The translations under genes were made by a program, and so were the position numbers. From Verrucomicrobiota bacterium (lineage in GTDB: Bacteria > Verrucomicrobiota > Verrucomicrobiia > Opitutales > UBA953): DNA of 14,032 nucleotides. Shown piece by piece: positions 12,905 through 14,032 of this stretch. Under the pieces are notes generated by a model that ran no database searches, had not been told where the DNA came from, and saw nothing but the letters and a program-made list of their open reading frames with translations. Within the stretch, counting starts at the first letter, position 1. Each line of letters begins with the position of its first letter. The stretch spans positions 1 to 14,032 of the forward strand of contig RGES01000021.1 in NCBI GenBank assembly GCA_009917805.1, in the 5' to 3' direction.

Positions 12905-14032
12905 TTAGGCCGGGGTCGGGGTCTGGAAGACGCGGATGCGGCGGTAGGCGGGCAGACCCGTGCCGGCGGGGACGAGGTGACCCATGATCACGTTCTCCTT
13001 GAAGCCGGTGAGGTTGTCGCGCTTGGCCATCGTGGCGGCGTCGGTGAGGACTCGGGTCGTCTCCTGGAAGGAGGCGGCCGAGATGAAGGACTCGGTCTCG
13101 AGGGAGGCCTTGGTGATGCCAAGGAGGATCGGCTCGGACTCGGCGATCTGACCGCCGCGCTCGTTGATGGAGCGGTTGTTCTCCGCGAGGAGAGTGCGGT
13201 CGACCTGCTCGCCCCAGAGGTAATCGGAGTCGCCCGGCTCGGTGATGCGGACCTTGCGGAGCATGCGCGAGACGATGATTTCGATGTGCTTGTCGTTAAT
13301 CACGACGCCCTGGGTGCGGTACACCTTCTGAATCTCGGTGATGAGGTAATCCTGCACCTTGGACTGGCCAAGGATGTCGAGGATGTCATGCGGGTCGACG
13401 GCGCCGTCGGTGAGGACCTGGCCCTGCTTCACCTTGTCGCCGGCGGCGACGATGATGTGCTTGCCGTGCGGGATGAGGTGCTCCTCTTCGCGACCGATGG
13501 AGTCGGCGATGACGAGGCGCTTCTTGCCGCGGATGGAAGGCTCGAAGCGGACCGTGCCGTCGATCTTGGCGATCTCGGCGGCATCCTTCGGAGGACGGGC
13601 CTCGAAGAGCTCGGAGATGCGCGGCAGGCCGGCGGTGATGTCCTGCGTCTTGGCGGCCTGGCGGGGGATCTTGGCGACGATGGAGCCGCGGGAGACCTTG
13701 TCGCCTTCGTCCACTTCGACGCGGGCGCCGGCGGGGATCGAGAAGGAACCGACTTCCTTGCCGTTGGCGCCGATGATCTGAATCTGGGGATTCTGTTCGT
13801 CGGAGTGCTCGATGACGGACTTGTAGAACGTGTTGTTCGACGGGTCGCGCTCTTCGGTGAAGGTCACGCCGGAGATCATGTCGACGAGGCGGACCTTGCC
13901 GTCATGGTTGGCGAGGATCGGGGTGAAGTTCGGGTCCCACGCGGCGATCGGCTCGCCCTTGGCGACCTTCTTGCCGTCCTTCACGTTGATGACGGAACCG
14001 GCCACGATGCGGTACTCCTCGACGGGCTGGTC
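12905..14032 (-). CDS. rpoC: DNA-directed RNA polymerase subunit beta', C-terminal part (partial)
   Basis: The frame is open to the right edge, and the 375 visible residues are the C-terminus of RpoC. Recognisable blocks are AGLPRISELFEARPPKDAAE, GQSKVQDYLITEIQKVYRTQ, INDKHIEIIVSRMLRKV, ITKASLETESFISAASFQET and FKENVIMGHLVPAGTG. The last two form part of the jaw/clamp-base region near the secondary channel. The insertion between the active-site half and this region begins before the window edge. The gene ends with TAA and is followed by the strong terminator. Any internal start near 14005 is only an effect of the window edge, since the frame continues upstream as ...VEEYRIVAGSV. rpoB is expected just outside the window. 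Confidence 0.98.
   Translation of the reverse strand, partial: DQPVEEYRIVAGSVINVKDGKKVAKGEPIAAWDPNFTPILANHDGKVRLVDMISGVTFTEERDPSNNTFYKSVIEHSDEQNPQIQIIGANGKEVGSFSIPAGARVEVDEGDKVSRGSIVAKIPRQAAKTQDITAGLPRISELFEARPPKDAAEIAKIDGTVRFEPSIRGKKRLVIADSIGREEEHLIPHGKHIIVAAGDKVKQGQVLTDGAVDPHDILDILGQSKVQDYLITEIQKVYRTQGVVINDKHIEIIVSRMLRKVRITEPGDSDYLWGEQVDRTLLAENNRSINERGGQIAESEPILLGITKASLETESFISAASFQETTRVLTDAATMAKRDNLTGFKENVIMGHLVPAGTGLPAYRRIRVFQTPTPA

Overview
The window is a dense stretch of a GC-rich Gram-negative chromosome. The organism is most likely a member of Verrucomicrobiota, perhaps Opitutae. That placement rests on the look of the RpoC C-terminus, the mix of outer-membrane and lipoprotein genes, and start codons that lack Shine-Dalgarno sequences. 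It is recognition from memory, not a search. No gene-free stretch exceeds about 180 bases, and I see no tRNA, rRNA, CRISPR array or insertion sequence.

Left part (1-5523). A scrap of an unidentified + strand gene ends at 68. It converges on a minus-strand pair, yggS (PLP homeostasis protein) followed by recN (DNA-break repair ATPase), joined by an ATGA overlap. A divergent LysR-type regulator starts at 2574. It ends back to back with a minus-strand pair: a conserved soluble protein of unknown function (482 aa) followed 4 nt later by a small polytopic membrane protein (198 aa).

Middle (5524-7474). sppA, a membrane-anchored signal-peptide peptidase of the long tandem type, runs on the + strand. 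Both catalytic residues (Lys197, Ser397) are visible.

Right part (7481-12822) is the most interesting. It is an apparent minus-strand operon for polysaccharide export. In transcription order it has a promoter at 12822-12794, an outer-membrane beta-barrel (414 aa), a 31-aa lipoprotein ORF, a short Wza-like outer-membrane polysaccharide export (OPX) lipoprotein (267 aa), a Wzc-like co-polymerase/BY-kinase (758 aa) and an M48 metalloprotease lipoprotein (257 aa). The OPX protein ends soon after its SLBB region and lacks the C-terminal membrane-spanning part of E. coli Wza. A barrel encoded beside such a short OPX fits the composite OPX/beta-barrel translocon described for Myxococcus exopolysaccharide. 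No glycosyltransferase, flippase or polymerase is present, so the polymer would be made elsewhere. The BY-kinase also carries an unusual Tyr/Gly-rich N-terminal tail with eight tyrosines, besides the usual C-terminal tyrosine cluster.

Right edge (12848-14032). The C-terminal third or so of rpoC ends at 12905 and is followed by a textbook intrinsic terminator that separates the RNA polymerase operon from the export operon.

Almost every start codon is preceded by C or pyrimidine runs (often YCC-ATG) instead of a purine-rich ribosome binding site, which points to SD-independent initiation in this lineage.
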